Below are positions 6,597 to 7,529 of a DNA stretch of 7,529 nucleotides, one piece after another. The position numbers and the translations under genes are program-made. A model generated the notes under the pieces. That model was given only the letters and a program-made list of their open reading frames with translations, did no database searches and was not told the origin of the DNA. The DNA is from Pseudomonadota bacterium (lineage in GTDB: Bacteria > Desulfobacterota > Desulfovibrionia > Desulfovibrionales > Desulfovibrionaceae): NCBI GenBank assembly GCA_023417745.1, contig JAEZEM010000017.1:1-7529 (forward strand), read 5' to 3'. The stretch's first letter is position 1; each line of letters opens with the position of its first letter.

Positions 6597-6637
6597 GGCC
6601 TCCGGCGGCTGGGGGCCTGAGGCCCCCAGACCCCCCG
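6597..6637. repeat. REP-like palindromic element / possible bidirectional terminator
   Basis: After GGCCTCCGGCGG (6597-6608) comes a perfect 9-bp stem: CTGGGGGCC (6609-6617), a TGA loop (6618-6620) and GGCCCCCAG (6621-6629), followed by ACCCCCC. It lies between two convergent genes, as expected for a bidirectional transcription stop, but neither strand has a U-tract directly after the stem, so it is not a standard intrinsic terminator. The CTCCGGCGGC plus GC-hairpin plus CCCCC layout resembles dispersed palindromes that I recall as common between genes in Desulfovibrio-type genomes; that resemblance is from memory and was not searched. Confidence 0.55.
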
Positions 6638-6654
6638 AATGGGTAGATGAAGGG

Positions 6655-6673
6655 CGGTGGCGTGACGGTGGCG
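6655..6673. repeat. Short direct repeat CGGTGGCG
   Basis: The octamer CGGTGGCG occurs at 6655-6662 and 6666-6673, separated by TGA, just downstream (on the minus strand) of the stop codon at 6679-6681. No function is evident. It is recorded to describe the otherwise gene-free convergent spacer. Confidence 0.45.
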
Positions 6674-6678
6674 CGTTT

Positions 6679-7529
6679 TTAGGAGGCGAGGGCGGCGTCG
6701 GGATCGACACGCGTCAGCGCCGGGGCGGACGCGGCATAGGCCGGATCGTGGGGGCAAAAGCCGACGCGGTCCCACAGGCCGGCGTCCGGGGCGCGTCGGA
6801 TCAGTTCCGCCACCCGCCCGCCCAGGGCGGCCAGCCAGGCTTCCGGGCCGGCGTCGGCCACCAGGCCGCAGCCGCCCAGCAGTTCCCCGGCCATGTCCGG
6901 CCAGAACCGGTCGGCGAAACGTCGCCCCAGGGCCAGAAAGGCCCGATGGGACCAGGCCGCGCCATGGGCGGCATGCCGCAGGACGGGCGCGGCGCAAAAA
7001 CGCGGCGTCCCCCCAGCCCGGGCCACGGCCAGGGGCAGGGCGTAATCCCACCAGGGCAGACCCAGCCAGAAGCCTTCCAGCTCCGGGCGCTCGGCGTAGG
7101 CCGCGTCCACGGCGCACAGATCAAAACCGACATCATAATAAGAAGACGACGACGCTCCGGGCTGGCCCGTCGCGTCCGGCCCTACGTCCACCCGGCAACC
7201 GGCCGCCAGTCCGCCGCGCGCGGCCGTGGCCTGCCGGGCGGCGAAATCCCCTCCGGCAGCCAGCACGACGTCGGCGTTGAGCACGGCCACGGCCGGCGCG
7301 CCGACCCCAGCCCCGGCGGCGAGCAGTTCGCCCACGGCCGGACAAGCCCGCCCGTAATCGGCCAGGGCCGTCTTCCGGGCCGCGACAAAGGCCACGTCCG
7401 GGAAACGTCCGACCAGGGCGGTGATCTCCTCGGCCGTGTTGACCGACACGATGGTCGAAAATCCGGCCGCTCTCCAGGAGTCCAGGGCCAGTCGGCAACG
7501 CGGTCCGGCCGTGGGCGGCAGGCTGGTGA
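6679..7529 (-). CDS. GT-A-like glycosyltransferase-type protein, partial (5' end off window)
   Basis: The frame is open from the right edge (first complete codon at 7527) to TAA at 6679-6681, giving 282 visible residues without the N-terminus. A GTG at 7449 is internal: the upstream residues (TSLPPTAGPRCRLALDSWR, then AAGFSTIVSVNT) read as normal protein and look like the first strand and helix of a nucleotide-sugar transferase fold. Further on, APAVAVLNADVVLA has the form of the metal/donor-binding strand of GT-A enzymes, with NAD in the place of the usual DxD or NSD. The next segment (YYDVGFDLCAVD, then FWLGLPWWDYALPLAVARAGG) resembles acceptor-side motifs of sugar transferases, and RHAAHGAAWSHRAF follows. 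There is no membrane span. Close company with another glycosyltransferase supports a role in surface sugar assembly. The exact family is not recognised, so the enzymatic call is moderate; that this is a real gene is strong. Confidence 0.6.
   Translation of the reverse strand, partial: TSLPPTAGPRCRLALDSWRAAGFSTIVSVNTAEEITALVGRFPDVAFVAARKTALADYGRACPAVGELLAAGAGVGAPAVAVLNADVVLAAGGDFAARQATAARGGLAAGCRVDVGPDATGQPGASSSSYYDVGFDLCAVDAAYAERPELEGFWLGLPWWDYALPLAVARAGGTPRFCAAPVLRHAAHGAAWSHRAFLALGRRFADRFWPDMAGELLGGCGLVADAGPEAWLAALGGRVAELIRRAPDAGLWDRVGFCPHDPAYAASAPALTRVDPDAALAS

Noticed and set aside
6676..6680. TTTTT as the tail of an intrinsic terminator for the c-di-GMP gene
   Set aside because: It is 46 bases after the GC hairpin, no stable stem precedes it directly, and it overlaps the stop codon of the minus-strand gene.
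7447..7449. GTG at 7449 as start of the right-hand gene
   Set aside because: The frame stays open to the window edge, and the upstream residues (LALDSWRAAGFSTIV) look like an integral strand and helix of the fold.

Overview
The window is GC-rich and third-position-GC-biased throughout. Gene content (a type I secretion adaptor, GT-B and GT-A-like sugar transferases, and a large EAL-CBS-GGDEF protein) and codon style fit a deltaproteobacterial sulfate reducer of the Desulfovibrionaceae (Desulfovibrio/Solidesulfovibrio type). This placement is an inference from general appearance, not from a search.

Layout, left to right. (1) Positions 1-538, minus strand: the first 179 codons of an unrecognised protein with a compact N-terminal domain and a Pro/Gln/Gly-rich tail that runs off the left edge. 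(2) 563-1918, minus: an HlyD/LapC-type membrane fusion protein of a type I secretion system, 24 bp upstream of (1) and evidently in the same operon. (3) 1919-2041: a short spacer with a consensus-like -35 box directly after the stop codon of the next gene. (4) 2042-4021, minus: a 659-residue GT4-like glycosyltransferase whose N-terminal third is a set of about 70-residue Trp/Arg/Asp repeats. (5) 4022-4212: a divergent promoter region, with a good sigma70-type promoter that would give a leaderless transcript of the glycosyltransferase and a small inverted repeat. (6) 4213-6585, plus: a c-di-GMP turnover protein of 790 residues, with an N-terminal region that looks like a decayed GGDEF domain, then EAL, a CBS pair and a C-terminal GGDDF domain. 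(7) 6586-6678: a convergent spacer with a strong GC hairpin embedded in what looks like a dispersed palindromic repeat. (8) 6679-7529, minus: a GT-A-like sugar transferase-type protein, cut by the right edge.

Taken together the region looks like a cell-surface module: sugar transferases, one component of a type I exporter and its small partner, and a bifunctional c-di-GMP protein transcribed divergently. A role of c-di-GMP in controlling surface glycan or adhesin export is plausible but is only inferred from proximity. No RNA genes, insertion sequences, CRISPR arrays or tRNAs were seen. Nothing here clearly amounts to a new system. The most interesting points are the repeat-bearing glycosyltransferase, the decayed N-terminal GGDEF copy and the leaderless promoter.
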